From contig NZ_QWLA01000004.1 of the NCBI RefSeq assembly GCF_003574095.1, positions 1 to 64,000 of the forward strand: a stretch of DNA of 64,000 bases, given 5' to 3'. Positions within the stretch are counted from its first letter, which is position 1; each line of letters opens with the position of its first letter. The notes under the pieces are model-generated. The model did no database searches. It saw only the letters and a program-made list of their open reading frames with translations, and was not told where the DNA came from. Made by a program: the position numbers and the translations under genes. This stretch comes from Calidithermus roseus. Its GTDB lineage: Bacteria; Deinococcota; Deinococci; Deinococcales; Thermaceae. This document shows positions 16,672 to 25,469 of the stretch, one piece after another.

Positions 16672-19110
16672 TTAGCCGTTCACGCTTTCCTTTTGCTTCT
16701 CGGCCAGGTAGAGCCAGGTCTCCAGCACGCTATCCGGGTTGAGCGAGATGCTCTCGATGCCTTGCTGCACCAGCCACTCGGCGAACTCGGGGTGGTCGGA
16801 GGGGCCCTGGCCGCAGATGCCGATGTACTTGCCCATCTTCTTAGCGGTCTGGATGGCCCTCGAGAGCAGGAACTTCACCGCCTCGTCTTGCTCGTCGAAG
16901 AGCTCGGCCACCAGCCCCGAGTCGCGGTCGAGAGCCAGGGTGAGCTGGGTGAGGTCGTTGGAGCCGATGGAGAAGCCGTCGAAGAGCTCCAGGAAGGCCT
17001 CGGCCAGGATGGCGTTGGAGGGCACCTCGCACATCATGATGAGCTTTAGACCGTTCTGGCCGCGCTCGAGATCGTCAGATGCGAGCCTGCTGCCGTCCCC
17101 AATAGCCGATGGACCGCTTACAGAACTTTGGCCGCGCTCGAGGCCGTGGGACTTCAGGACCTCGATCACCTGCCGCGCCTCACCCACGGTGCGCACGAAG
17201 GGGATCATGATCCATACGTTGGTCAGACCGAACTCGTCCCGTACTTCCTTGAGTGCCTGGCACTCGAGCGCGAAAGCTTCAGCAAAATCGGCGCTGCGGT
17301 AGCGCGAGGCGCCCCGGAAGCCGATCATGGGGTTTTCTTCCTTGGGTTCGTAGAGGGTGCCGCCCAGGAGGTGGGCGTACTCGTTGGACTTGAAGTCCGA
17401 CAGCCGCACGATCACGGGGTGGGGCGCGAAGGCGGCGGCGATCATGGCCACGCCCTCGGCCAGCTTCTCGCGGAAGAAGTCGGCGGGGGAGGCGTAGCCG
17501 GCGGTGCGGCGCTCGATCTCGGCCTTGAGGGCGGGCTCGAGGCGCTCGAAGTCCAGCAGGGCCTTGGGGTGTATGCCGATGACGTTGTTGATGATGAACT
17601 CGAGTCGCGCCAGCCCCACCCCGGCGTTGGGGAGGTTGGCGAAGCTGAAGGCCCGCTCGGGGCTGGCGACGTTCATCATGATCTTGACCGGGATCTCGGG
17701 CATCTTGTCGAGCTCGATACGCTGGAGCTCGAACTTCGGCGCCCCGGCATAGACCCGCCCGGTGTCGCCCTCGGCGCAGGAGACCGTCACGGTGTGGCCG
17801 TCCTGCAGCACGCGGGTGGCGTCACCGGTGCCCACCACCGCCGGGATGCCCAGCTCTCTCGCCACGATGGCGGCGTGGCAGGTGCGCCCGCCCCGGTTGG
17901 TTACGATGGCCGCGGCTCGCTTCATCACCGGCTCCCAATCGGGGTCGGTCATGTCGGCCACCAGCACGTCACCCGGCTGCACGCGGTTCATCTCCTTCGG
18001 GGAGTTGATCACGCGCACGGTGCCCACCCCAATGCGCGAGCCCACCGCGCGGCCCGTGACCAGGATCTCGGCCCGCTCGGTCATGCTGAAGCGCTCGATG
18101 ACCCGCCCACCGCGGCTTTGCACCGTCTCGGGCCTCGCCTGCAGGATGTAGATCTGTCCGTCCAGGCCGTCCTTAGCCCACTCGATATCCATGGGGCGGC
18201 CATAGTGCTCCTCGATTAAGAGGGCCTGGCGGGCCAGCTCGGTGACCTCGGCATCGGACAGCGAGAAGCGCCGCCGCTCCTCGGGGGAGGTCTCCACCGT
18301 CACCACGCCGCTTTCGCCGTAGACCATCTTCTGCAGCTTGCTGCCCAGGCTGCGCTGGAGAATGGCCCTGCGGCCCGCGCGCAACCCCGGCTTGTAGACG
18401 TAGAACTCATCGGGGTTGACCGCGCCCTGCACCAGCATCTCACCCAGGCCATAGCTCGAGGTGATGAAGATCGCCTCGCGGAAGCCCGACTCGGTGTCGA
18501 GGGTGAAGGCCACGCCGCTCGCACCCAAATCCGCGCGCACCATGCGCTGCACCCCAGCTGAAAGCGCCACCTCCTCGTGGGCAAAGCCGTGGTGGACGCG
18601 GTAGGCGATGGCCCGGTCGTTGTACAGCGAGGCGAAGACCTTCTTCACGTGCAGCAGGACGCTCTCCACACCCTTGACGTTGAGGAAGGTTTCCTGCTGA
18701 CCGGCGAAGCTGGCCTCGGGCAGATCCTCGGCGGTGGCCGAAGAGCGCACCGCGACAGAAAAATCAGCGCCGGACTGGCGCTGAAGGCGAATATAGGCGT
18801 CTACGATGGCTACCTCGAGGTCTTTGGGTAGCTCGGCGGCCTCTACGGCAGCCCGAATCTGCGCGCCTACGCGGGCTAGTTCGTCCACATCGTCGATGTT
18901 CAGACCCCCCAGGGCTTTGCGGATGTACTCCTCGAGGTGGTTGTGGGCGAGGAATTCCCGGAAAGCCAGCGCGGTGGTGGCGAAGCCGCCCGGCACCCGC
19001 ACCCCGGCCTGGGAGAGCTTGGCGATCATTTCCCCGATGGAGGCGTTCTTGCCCCCTACGTGCTCGAGGTCTTTCATGCTGAGCGTGTCGAACCAGCGAA
19101 TGTAGGCCAT
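16672..19110 (-). CDS. ppsA: phosphoenolpyruvate synthase, with a 24-residue in-frame insertion
   Basis: PpsA makes phosphoenolpyruvate from pyruvate and ATP for gluconeogenesis. The 812-aa protein shows the N-terminal ATP-grasp part ([11 protein letters not shown]), the phosphohistidine swivel motif [21 protein letters not shown] and the C-terminal PEP domain ([27 protein letters not shown]). Between [10 protein letters not shown] and [14 protein letters not shown], where homologues run straight through, 24 residues are inserted and the LERGQ sequence is duplicated. The underlying DNA is a 58-bp insert with a 14-bp direct repeat (see the repeat entry at 17057). The gene is divergent from its regulator ppsR. 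Confidence 0.93.
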   Translation of the reverse strand: MAYIRWFDTLSMKDLEHVGGKNASIGEMIAKLSQAGVRVPGGFATTALAFREFLAHNHLEEYIRKALGGLNIDDVDELARVGAQIRAAVEAAELPKDLEVAIVDAYIRLQRQSGADFSVAVRSSATAEDLPEASFAGQQETFLNVKGVESVLLHVKKVFASLYNDRAIAYRVHHGFAHEEVALSAGVQRMVRADLGASGVAFTLDTESGFREAIFITSSYGLGEMLVQGAVNPDEFYVYKPGLRAGRRAILQRSLGSKLQKMVYGESGVVTVETSPEERRRFSLSDAEVTELARQALLIEEHYGRPMDIEWAKDGLDGQIYILQARPETVQSRGGRVIERFSMTERAEILVTGRAVGSRIGVGTVRVINSPKEMNRVQPGDVLVADMTDPDWEPVMKRAAAIVTNRGGRTCHAAIVARELGIPAVVGTGDATRVLQDGHTVTVSCAEGDTGRVYAGAPKFELQRIELDKMPEIPVKIMMNVASPERAFSFANLPNAGVGLARLEFIINNVIGIHPKALLDFERLEPALKAEIERRTAGYASPADFFREKLAEGVAMIAAAFAPHPVIVRLSDFKSNEYAHLLGGTLYEPKEENPMIGFRGASRYRSADFAEAFALECQALKEVRDEFGLTNVWIMIPFVRTVGEARQVIEVLKSHGLERGQSSVSGPSAIGDGSRLASDDLERGQNGLKLIMMCEVPSNAILAEAFLELFDGFSIGSNDLTQLTLALDRDSGLVAELFDEQDEAVKFLLSRAIQTAKKMGKYIGICGQGPSDHPEFAEWLVQQGIESISLNPDSVLETWLYLAEKQKESVNG
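17057..17142. repeat. 14-bp direct repeats flanking a 58-bp insert inside ppsA
   Basis: tggccgcgctcgag occurs at 17057-17070 and 17129-17142. The 58 bp between them are foreign to the protein family and contain aatagccgatgga, a form of the dispersed atagccgatggcc repeat. Insert plus one copy of the direct repeat is 72 bp, so the reading frame is kept. Confidence 0.8.
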
Positions 19111-19254
19111 GAGGTTCCTCCTGGGCTCCAGGGTGCAATAATCGGTAGTGTGTAAAAAGCCTGACTGGAGTTCTTGTGTACACCGTTACGGGGTTTGTAA
19201 CAAAAACACCTACACCACCTGCTGGGGGAGTTGCGGCCCCCTTACATTGAAGCC
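19111..19254. promoter_or_regulatory. divergent ppsA-ppsR control region
   Basis: This 144-bp AT-richer gap feeds both genes. GTTACGGGGTTTGTAAC (19185-19201) is an imperfect palindrome, with gttac and gtaac arms around a 7-bp centre. Several gtgta and tacac words surround it. No regulator can be named from the sequence. Confidence 0.35.
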
Positions 19255-20082
19255 ATGGACCAGCCTTCTCGAGCGGTCTTCATCGTTTCCGACCACACCG
19301 GCCTGACCGCCGAGGCGGTGGCCCGTAGCCTGTTGGCCCATTTTGAGGGGGTGCGTTTCGAGTACTTAACGCGCCCCTTCACGGACACCGAGGCCGAGGT
19401 GCAGGCGGTGGTGGAGGAGATCAACGAGCGCTACCGGAGTGGGGGCGTGCGGCCCATCCTCTTCACCACCCTGACCAATCCCCGCCTGCTGGCGCAGCTC
19501 GAGACCGCCCCCGCGTTGTTCTTCGACCTGTTCACGCCCTATCTGGGCGTGCTCGAGGCCGAACTGGGCCAGCCCACCACCCCCAGGGTGGGTCGTTACC
19601 ACAGCATCGGCGACGTGAGCGCCTACTTCACCCGCATCGACGCGGTGGACTTCGCCCTCACCACCGACGACGGGGTAGGCGAGAAGCACTACCAACTCGC
19701 CGACGTGATCCTCATCGGGGTTTCGCGGGCGGGCAAGACCCCCACCTGCCTCTTCCTGGGCTTGCAGTACGGCATCCGCGCCTCCAACTACCCCCTGGCC
19801 GAGGAGGACTTCGAGCGCCAGCGCCTGCCCGAGCCGCTGAGGCCCTACGCGAACAAGGTCTTCGGCCTGACCATCGACCCCCGGCGGCTACACCAGATCC
19901 GCACCCAGCGCAGGCCGGGGAGCGGCTACGCGGCTTTGGAGCGCTGTGAGTACGAGGTCAAGCGGGCCGAGCAACTTTTCCGGGCCAACGGTATCCGCTT
20001 CTTCGACACCACCGCGGCCTCCATCGAGGAGATCGCCACCGCCATCGTGCAGAGCGCTCACCTGACCCGGCGCATCGGGTAG
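19255..20082 (+). CDS. ppsR: PEP synthase regulatory protein (kinase/pyrophosphorylase)
   Basis: PpsR (DUF299) inactivates PpsA by ADP-dependent phosphorylation and reactivates it by phosphorolysis. The 275-aa protein starts AVFIVSDHTGLTAEAVARSLL and has the nucleotide-binding GVSRAGKTPTCLFLGLQYGIRASNYPL, both diagnostic. The ATG at 19255 matches the family N-terminus; an in-frame TTG at 19231 is less likely because a GGGGGAG sequence directly abuts it. It is transcribed away from its target ppsA. The TAG stop lies inside a hairpin stem. Confidence 0.9.
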   Translation: MDQPSRAVFIVSDHTGLTAEAVARSLLAHFEGVRFEYLTRPFTDTEAEVQAVVEEINERYRSGGVRPILFTTLTNPRLLAQLETAPALFFDLFTPYLGVLEAELGQPTTPRVGRYHSIGDVSAYFTRIDAVDFALTTDDGVGEKHYQLADVILIGVSRAGKTPTCLFLGLQYGIRASNYPLAEEDFERQRLPEPLRPYANKVFGLTIDPRRLHQIRTQRRPGSGYAALERCEYEVKRAEQLFRANGIRFFDTTAASIEEIATAIVQSAHLTRRIG

Positions 20083-20119
20083 GGGTTTTGTCGCCTCGCT
20101 GACGACAGAACCCCTACCC
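20077..20119. terminator. long hairpin at the end of ppsR
   Basis: gggtaggggttttgtcg (20077-20093) pairs with cgacagaacccctaccc (20103-20119) around a short loop, with a single G-T mismatch. The stem includes the ppsR stop codon. There is no T-run on the plus strand, so it could also serve the convergent small gene. Confidence 0.6.
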
Positions 20120-20133
20120 GACGGTGCTCGGCG

Positions 20134-20340
20134 TCAGCACCTGGCTTCGGTCTTGGCTGCCGGGTGGCGTGCTCTCCACCAGCGCAGGACGGTCTCGAGC
20201 CAGCCCATACGCCGACGAGCGCCCACCGCCAGGAGGGTTTCCTGGGTGTCGCGGGTGTTGCCGGTGGGCCCGCTGCCCTCGAGAGCATCCCGCATGGCCT
20301 GGCGGACGAAATTGGCGACGATGAAATGGTGGTTGAACAT
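20134..20340 (-). CDS. small hypothetical protein (68 aa)
   Basis: I do not recognise this protein. It begins MFNHHFIVANFVRQAMRDALEG, has a polar middle with an RDTQETLLAVGARRR stretch and ends with a Trp-rich basic segment (GWLETVLRWWRARH). It is supported as a gene by a strong GGAGGAGG four bases before the ATG and by its position facing away from a LacI-type regulator across a set of LacI-like operators. It may be the regulator's target. Confidence 0.5.
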   Translation of the reverse strand: MFNHHFIVANFVRQAMRDALEGSGPTGNTRDTQETLLAVGARRRMGWLETVLRWWRARHPAAKTEARC

Positions 20341-20355
20341 GGCTCCTCCTCCCGG

Positions 20356-20401
20356 ATTCAGATGGGGACGTATCTGAATCGATTCATCTGAATCGTTTCA
20401 G
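20356..20401. promoter_or_regulatory. cluster of LacI-type operator palindromes
   Basis: TGAATCGATTCA (20375-20386) is a perfect 12-bp palindrome with the central CG typical of LacI/CcpA-family sites. CTGAATCGTTTCAG (20388-20401) is a second, near-perfect one that abuts it. attcagat (20356) and atctgaat (20372) form a further inverted pair. The sites lie between the divergent 68-aa gene and the LacI gene and probably give autoregulation. Confidence 0.75.
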
Positions 20402-20419
20402 TAGTATAGCATAGCGAGG

Positions 20420-21505
20420 ATGGGTGTCAAGCCGGACAAGAAGGTCACGCTCAAGGACATCGCCCAGGCGCTGGGGGTGGCGACCTCCACGGTCTCCAAT
20501 GCCTACAACCGCCCCGACCAACTCTCGCCTGAATTACGGGAGCGGATCTTCGAAACCGCTCGGCGGCTGGGCTATTCCGGCCCCGATCCGATGGCGCGGG
20601 GATTGCGGCGGGGCAGGGTAGGGGCCATCGGCGTAGTCTACCCGGATCGCCTGTCCTATGCCTTCACCGACCCGGTGGCCCCGCTGTTCATCCAGGGCAT
20701 CGCCCTCGAGGCCGAGCAGGCGGGCTATGGCCTGCTGCTCGTGGGCAGCACGCCCCAGGAAGACAGCACTCTGGCCGCTACCGCCAGCGTGGACGGCTTC
20801 GTGGTGCAGTGCTTCGCCGACGGCGACCCCCTCTACCAGGCCGTGATCGGGCGCAGGTTGCCGACCGTGCTGGTGGACAACTTCAGCGACACCCCCGGCC
20901 TGCCCTGGGTTACCGTAGACGACGTCGGGGGAGCGCGAGCAGCCGCTGAGCACCTGATCGCTTTAGGACACCGCCGCCTGGGGATTGCTTCGCTGGAACT
21001 GACTCGCCAGAGCGTGGGCGGGATTTTGACCCTGGAGCAGCAGGCTGGGGCTTCCTACGGGCCGACCCGGGCGCGCCTGCAAGGCTACCGGGTGGCCGTC
21101 GAGGCTGCGGGGTTGTCGTGGGGGCGGGACGTGGTGGTGTATGAGTGTCCGGAGAACACGCTGGAAGAGGGCCGGAGGGCGGCTGAGGTCTTGCTGGGTC
21201 AGTCACCGCGCCCCACGGCCATTCTGGCCATGAGCGACCAACTGGCCCTGGGGGTGCTGGAGCACGCGGCCCGGCAGGGCACCGCGGTTCCCACCGGGCT
21301 TTCCGTGGTGGGCTTCGACGACGCGCCCATAGCGGCCCAGACCACCCCCAGCTTGACCACCGTGCGGCAGGACCACGTGGAGAAGGGGCGACGGGCCGGG
21401 CAGATGCTGCTGGCCCTGCTCGAGGGCAGGGAAGCCCTCGAGCCCGTGATCCTGCCCACCCGGCTGGTCGTGCGCGAGTCCAGCGGGCCGCCTCCTCGCT
21501 CCTGA
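20420..21505 (+). CDS. LacI-family transcriptional regulator
   Basis: The 361-aa protein has the N-terminal LacI helix-turn-helix and hinge (VTLKDIAQALGVATSTVSNAYNRPDQLSPELRERI, then ARRLGY) and a periplasmic-binding-like effector domain (GAIGVVYPDRLSYAF, GFDDAPIAAQTTPSLTTVRQ). The effector is not identifiable. The only nearby candidate targets are the divergent 68-aa gene and itself. The ATG follows an AT-rich stretch (gtagtatagcatagcgagg) that can hold a -10 box. Confidence 0.9.
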   Translation: MGVKPDKKVTLKDIAQALGVATSTVSNAYNRPDQLSPELRERIFETARRLGYSGPDPMARGLRRGRVGAIGVVYPDRLSYAFTDPVAPLFIQGIALEAEQAGYGLLLVGSTPQEDSTLAATASVDGFVVQCFADGDPLYQAVIGRRLPTVLVDNFSDTPGLPWVTVDDVGGARAAAEHLIALGHRRLGIASLELTRQSVGGILTLEQQAGASYGPTRARLQGYRVAVEAAGLSWGRDVVVYECPENTLEEGRRAAEVLLGQSPRPTAILAMSDQLALGVLEHAARQGTAVPTGLSVVGFDDAPIAAQTTPSLTTVRQDHVEKGRRAGQMLLALLEGREALEPVILPTRLVVRESSGPPPRS

Positions 21506-21513
21506 GCAGGGGC

Positions 21514-22224
21514 TCAGCTCAGGACCTGGGCCAGAAAGCCCAGCAGCGCGGTGTTGAAGGTGGTGGGGCTCTCGAGGCTCGAGAGGTGCCCGGCTTCGGC
21601 CAGAATCAGCATCTGGCTGCCCTCGATGGCTTTGTACAGGGTGCGGGCCTCGGCTATAGGGGTCACGCTGTCCTCCTCGCCCACCAGGATCAGGGTCGGT
21701 ACGGCGATGGTGGGGAGGGTGGGCGTGGAGTCGGGGCGGTCCCGCAGGGCCTCGAGGCTGCGCGCGACCAACTCGGGTTCGTTGTCCAGGATCATCTGCG
21801 CGGCGCTCTGCACGATCTCGGCCTCGTGCTCGCGGGTGGTCTTGCCCAGGTGGTTGGGCAGGAGGGCTTCAGGGAACCAGGCCAGACCCTCGGCCCGGAT
21901 GCGGGCGGCCTGCTGGTCGCGGGTGGCCCTGCCTTGTGGGTTGTCGGCCCCGGCGCGCGTATCGGCCAGCACCAGCCCGGCGATGCGCTCGGGGGCCTGC
22001 CGCCACAGCTCGAAGGAGAGATACCCGCCCATGGAAAGCCCCACCAGCACGGCCTTGTCCCACCTGAGCCAGTCCATTTCCCGCAGCACCTGCTCTGCGG
22101 CCTCGGGGAGGGTTTTGCCCATGTAGTTCGGGGCGATGACGGGATAGCGCGGCTGGAGCACCTCGAGCTGCGGCCCCCACATCGTGGGGTAGGGGAAGGC
22201 GTGGAGCAGCACGACTCCGGTCAT
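21514..22224 (-). CDS. alpha/beta-fold hydrolase
   Basis: The 236-aa soluble protein has an HAFP oxyanion region near the start, nucleophile elbow GLSMGG with Ser64, an acid in LVGEEDSVTP and the catalytic His in AEAGHLSSLESP. This is the layout of the 3-oxoadipate enol-lactonase/esterase group, but the substrate cannot be told. It ends nine bases from the stop of the convergent LacI gene. A repeat and a hairpin separate it from trmI upstream. Confidence 0.85.
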   Translation of the reverse strand: MTGVVLLHAFPYPTMWGPQLEVLQPRYPVIAPNYMGKTLPEAAEQVLREMDWLRWDKAVLVGLSMGGYLSFELWRQAPERIAGLVLADTRAGADNPQGRATRDQQAARIRAEGLAWFPEALLPNHLGKTTREHEAEIVQSAAQMILDNEPELVARSLEALRDRPDSTPTLPTIAVPTLILVGEEDSVTPIAEARTLYKAIEGSQMLILAEAGHLSSLESPTTFNTALLGFLAQVLS

Positions 22225-22240
22225 AGGTCTACCTTACAGG

Positions 22241-22284
22241 GTTGTACGTCCTACGTCGTAGCGAGACGCAAGACGCAAAACGCC
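22241..22284. repeat. tacgtcgtacg / agacgcaaaacgc dispersed repeat, copy 1
   Basis: The stretch has the words tacgtcctacgtcgta followed by agacgcaagacgcaaaacgcc. Similar strings occur at 35214, 47447, 48448, 49424 and 58440, always between genes. Confidence 0.7.
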
Positions 22285-22289
22285 TTCTG

Positions 22290-22316
22290 TAGGGGCGGGC
22301 CCCCGTGCCCGCCCTT
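22290..22316 (+). terminator. GC-rich hairpin with T-run
   Basis: gggcgggccc and its partner gtgcccgccc form a strong stem followed by ttttt on the plus strand. The flanking genes are on the minus strand, so its use as a terminator here is unclear. It may be part of a widespread intergenic hairpin element. Confidence 0.5.
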
Positions 22317-22328
22317 TTTCCGACGTGT

Positions 22329-23111
22329 TTAGGGCTTACCGTTCCCCGCCAGCCGCCGCAGCTGCACCAGGAACGCGGTGTGGCCCACCTGCTGGAAGCT
22401 GGGGTGGGCTACTGGGGGCCGGATGTCCCACTCGCGGTGGATGACCTCGAGCGTGCGCTCGTGGAGGTAGGGGAGGGCCTGGGCCTTGAGGTGCTCGAGC
22501 AGGGCGACCACCTGGGTGAGGTTGGGCAGATAGCACACCACGAAGCGGTCGGGCTTGAGGGCGGGGGTGAGGGCGGGGAGCACATTCCAGGGCTCCATCA
22601 GGTCGAGGGCCACCCCGTCGAAGGGCTGGGCGGGGGGCTCGAGTTCGGCCAGGTCGCCCAGCACCCAGGTGACGTTGTGCCAATCCTCGAAGGCTTGCAG
22701 GTTGTGGCGGGCCCTGGCCTGGTGGCGCTCGCGCCACTCGTAGCTCCAGACCTGCCCGCCGGGGCCTACTGCGCGCGCGAGGAATAGGGTCAGGCCGCCG
22801 GAGCCCGAGCCGGCCTCGAGCACCCGCATACCCGGAGCTAGGTCGAGCAGGAAAGCGATGGTAGCGGCGTCCTTGGGATAGGTGGGGGTGGCCTCGCGCG
22901 GCATGTGCAGCACATAGTCCTCAAGGGTGGGCCGGTGAACGGTGAAGGGCTCGCCCTGGGGGGTGGCGACGCTGCCCCCATAGCCGGCCTCGAGGATCTG
23001 CTGGTGTCGCAGGGAGCCCCGCTGGGTGTCGAAGCTGCCCCCTTCCTTGAGTCGGAAGAGGTAATTGCGTCCCCGCCGGTCTTGCAGCAAGACCCACTCG
23101 CCGTAATTCAC
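22329..23111 (-). CDS. trmI: tRNA (adenine-N1-)-methyltransferase
   Basis: TrmI makes 1-methyladenosine at position 58 of tRNA, which stabilises tRNA at high temperature. The 260-aa protein has a short N-terminal beta domain (GEWVLLQDRRGRNYLFRLKEGG), the linker DYVLHMPREATPTYPKDAATI, and an AdoMet-binding Rossmann fold starting VLEAGSGSGGLTLFLAR. The ALDLMEPWNVL motif is the family's catalytic Asp region. The length is close to that of Thermus TrmI. Confidence 0.9.
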   Translation of the reverse strand: MNYGEWVLLQDRRGRNYLFRLKEGGSFDTQRGSLRHQQILEAGYGGSVATPQGEPFTVHRPTLEDYVLHMPREATPTYPKDAATIAFLLDLAPGMRVLEAGSGSGGLTLFLARAVGPGGQVWSYEWRERHQARARHNLQAFEDWHNVTWVLGDLAELEPPAQPFDGVALDLMEPWNVLPALTPALKPDRFVVCYLPNLTQVVALLEHLKAQALPYLHERTLEVIHREWDIRPPVAHPSFQQVGHTAFLVQLRRLAGNGKP

Positions 23112-23189
23112 GCTGCCAGTTTATCCAAAGCCTCGCGCAACCGTGTTCGCGGAGGGAGTTGAAGGCAGGCGAAGGGCTAGAATGCCGTC

Positions 23190-24983
23190 ATGTACTCGCT
23201 GCCTCGTCCTCAACGTGAAAACGCCCGCCCGCCCAGCCGCCGCGACCTGGGCCAGTTGCGCCGCCTGCTGGCCTACACGAGGCCCTACCGCTGGGGTCTG
23301 GTGGTGGCCGGGGTCGCCAGCCTGATCTCCACCGCTTTCAACCTGCTGTTCCCCCAGGTGGTGGGCCGCCTGATCAACGCCTCCTTCCTCGAGGCCAACC
23401 TGGCCCGGCTCGACTCGCTGCTGCTGGTGTTGCTGGGGGTGTTCGCGGGCCAGGCAGCCTTCACCGGCGTTCAGAGCTACCTCGTCGCCCGCACCGGCGA
23501 GGGCGTGGTGGCCGACTTGCGCAAGGCGCTCTATGCCCACTTGCTCACCCTTTCCCCCCGCTTCTTCGAGCGTAACAAGACCGGCGACATCACCAGCCGT
23601 CTGACCTCGGACATCGCCACCGTGCAGGCGGTGGTCTCGAGCACCCTCGTCCAGCTCTTCACCCAGCCTCTGGTGCTCGTGAGCACGCTGCTGATCCTCT
23701 TCCTCACCAACTGGAAGCTCACCGCGCTGATCCTGGCGGTGGTGCCGGTGGTGATCCTGGCGGCGATCTTCCTGGGCCGCATGATCCGCCGGGTCTCCAA
23801 GGAGTTCCAAGACCGCGTGGCCGAGGCCAACGCCCGCGCTGAGGAAACCCTATCGGGCATCCGGGTGGTGCAGTCGTTTACGGCGGAGGGGCTCGAGGCA
23901 AAGCGTTATGGCGAGCTGATCGGCAACTCCTTCCGCGTGGCGCTGCGGCGGGCGGTGCTGGGGGCGGTGCTCAACCCCATCATCTTCTTCGCCGTCTTCG
24001 CCGCACTGGGCCTGGTGCTTTGGTACGGCGGGCGGCTGGTGGCACTAAAGGAGATCAGCCCCGGCCAGCTCTTTACCTTCGTGCTCTACACCTTCAACAT
24101 CGCCGCGACCGTGGGCACCTTCACCGGCATCTTCACGCAGATCCAGAGCGCTCTGGGAGCTTCCAGCCGCATCTTTGAGCTGCTCGACGAGCGCCCCGAC
24201 CTGCTCGAGGCACCCCAGCCCAAGCCACTGGAGCGGGTGCAGGGGTGGGTGCGCTTTCAGGACGTGCGCTTCGCCTACGGCGAGCGCGGCGAGGTGCTGC
24301 GGGGGGTGAGCCTCGAGGCCAAGCCCGGTCAGGTGGTGGCCATCGTGGGCCCCAGCGGGGCTGGGAAGAGCACCCTGGTGGCGCTGATCCCGCGTTTTTA
24401 CGACGTGAGCGGCGGGAGCATCAGCATAGACGGCCTCGACGTGCGCGAGGTCGCCTTGCGAGAGCTGCGCTCCCACATCGGCATCGTGCCCCAGGAGACC
24501 CTGCTGTTTTCCGGCTCCATCGCGGAGAACATCGGCTATGGCCGCCCCGGCGCGAGCGAGGCTGAGATCATCGCCGCCGCCAGGGCAGCCAACGCCCACG
24601 AGTTCATCAGCGCTTTCCCCGAGGGCTACCGGACCCTGGTGGGGGAGCGCGGGGTGAGGCTCTCGGGCGGCCAGCGCCAGCGCATCGCAATTGCCAGGGC
24701 TCTGCTCAAGGACCCCCGCATCCTCATCCTCGACGAGGCTACCAGCTCGCTCGACTCGGAGTCGGAGATGCTGGTGCAGGAGGCGCTCGAGACCCTCATG
24801 CAAGGCCGCACCACCTTCGTCATCGCCCACCGCCTCTCCACCGTGCGCCGCGCCGACGTGATTGTGGTGCTCGAGGATGGCCGGGTGGTGCAACAGGGCA
24901 CCCATGAGGAGCTGCTGGCCGCGGGTGGGCTCTACCGCGACCTCTACGAGTTGCAATTCATTCGTGCTACAGAAGAGGCTTAA
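23190..24983 (+). CDS. ABC exporter, fused permease-ATPase (MsbA/multidrug type); 3' end altered by an integrated element
   Basis: The 597-aa half-transporter has an N-terminal six-helix domain (from LLAYTRPYRWGLVVAGVASLI) and a C-terminal ATPase: Walker A GPSGAGKST, signature LSGGQRQRIAIARALL, Walker B ILILDEATSSLDSES and switch IAHRLST. It probably flips lipids or exports drugs as a homodimer. The last codons (after YELQF) come from an integrated element. The bases following the second copy of the attachment core at 28944 encode a plausible original tail, YELQFREEGEAEPSRRP, giving about 602 aa. The current tail IRATEEA is therefore element-derived. Confidence 0.92.
   Translation: MYSLPRPQRENARPPSRRDLGQLRRLLAYTRPYRWGLVVAGVASLISTAFNLLFPQVVGRLINASFLEANLARLDSLLLVLLGVFAGQAAFTGVQSYLVARTGEGVVADLRKALYAHLLTLSPRFFERNKTGDITSRLTSDIATVQAVVSSTLVQLFTQPLVLVSTLLILFLTNWKLTALILAVVPVVILAAIFLGRMIRRVSKEFQDRVAEANARAEETLSGIRVVQSFTAEGLEAKRYGELIGNSFRVALRRAVLGAVLNPIIFFAVFAALGLVLWYGGRLVALKEISPGQLFTFVLYTFNIAATVGTFTGIFTQIQSALGASSRIFELLDERPDLLEAPQPKPLERVQGWVRFQDVRFAYGERGEVLRGVSLEAKPGQVVAIVGPSGAGKSTLVALIPRFYDVSGGSISIDGLDVREVALRELRSHIGIVPQETLLFSGSIAENIGYGRPGASEAEIIAAARAANAHEFISAFPEGYRTLVGERGVRLSGGQRQRIAIARALLKDPRILILDEATSSLDSESEMLVQEALETLMQGRTTFVIAHRLSTVRRADVIVVLEDGRVVQQGTHEELLAAGGLYRDLYELQFIRATEEA
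24945..24959. other. attachment site, left (attL core)
   Basis: tacgagttgcaattc here encodes YELQF of the ABC exporter. The identical string at 28944 is the right junction. Flanking bases differ on both sides, so the shared core is exactly 15 bp. Confidence 0.82.
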
Positions 24984-25327
24984 TCGGCTTTGCGACGCTC
25001 ATCATCCAATCCGGGCAGGTTGAGCACCCGCCCCAGCACCGTCAGTAGCACGCGCCGACTCACCTTGTGCCCATACGATCCGATCACCGCGCTGAACGCG
25101 GCCAGCATGGTGGGTTCAACGCTGGGCATCATGGCATACAGCGTCCAGCCGGAGATACCCCCCCAGAAGGCCGTACTGGCCACGTTGAGGGTGGCGCGTA
25201 TGACGGATAAGGGGGTGGGAGGCCAGTGCGACGTGAGCAGGCTGGCCAGCGACGACAGGAGTGCGGCAATGGCCGCGAATAGTGCGCTGATCCTGAAGAC
25301 GTCTACTGCCTCCCCGTCGATCTTCAT
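24980..25327 (-). CDS. phage holin-like membrane protein (115 aa)
   Basis: The protein has three hydrophobic segments (VFRISALFAAIAALLSSLASLL, VASTAFWGGISGWTLYAMM, MLAAFSAVIGSYG) and a charged C-terminus (LDDERRKAD). This resembles the LydA-type phage holins that form membrane lesions to release lysozyme. The ATG at 25327 overlaps the stop of the lysozyme-like fragment (ATGA), as in a lysis cassette. Its TAA overlaps the stop of the convergent exporter gene. The assignment rests on topology and context. Confidence 0.55.
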   Translation of the reverse strand: MKIDGEAVDVFRISALFAAIAALLSSLASLLTSHWPPTPLSVIRATLNVASTAFWGGISGWTLYAMMPSVEPTMLAAFSAVIGSYGHKVSRRVLLTVLGRVLNLPGLDDERRKAD

Positions 25328-25469
25328 GCTTTCAGCTCCGTGTATTGGTTGGCCCACCCGATGATCTTGTTCACGTAGGGCCAGTTACGCTTGCCCGCCT
25401 TGAAGGCATTGGGCCCCACGTTGTAGGCGTGGAGCAGGTCGCACCAGCTCGCTCCCAGTAGATATTTAT
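25324..25469 (-). pseudogene. lysozyme / lytic transglycosylase, C-terminal fragment
   Basis: Reading the minus strand from 25469, about 48 residues remain: YLLGASWCDLLHAYNVGP, then WPYVNKIIGWANQYTELKA. The AYNxGP and W-YVNKI pattern is the end of an SLT-type muramidase domain. Upstream the frame runs into hairpin-rich sequence unrelated to the domain, so the catalytic N-terminal part is missing. It overlaps the holin start by ATGA. The fragment was probably cut by the IS200/IS605-like relic next to it. Confidence 0.6.

Noticed and set aside
17128-18219. 363-codon plus-strand open frame inside ppsA
   Set aside because: Antisense to conserved PEP synthase blocks, His/Gly/Val-rich translation without family features.
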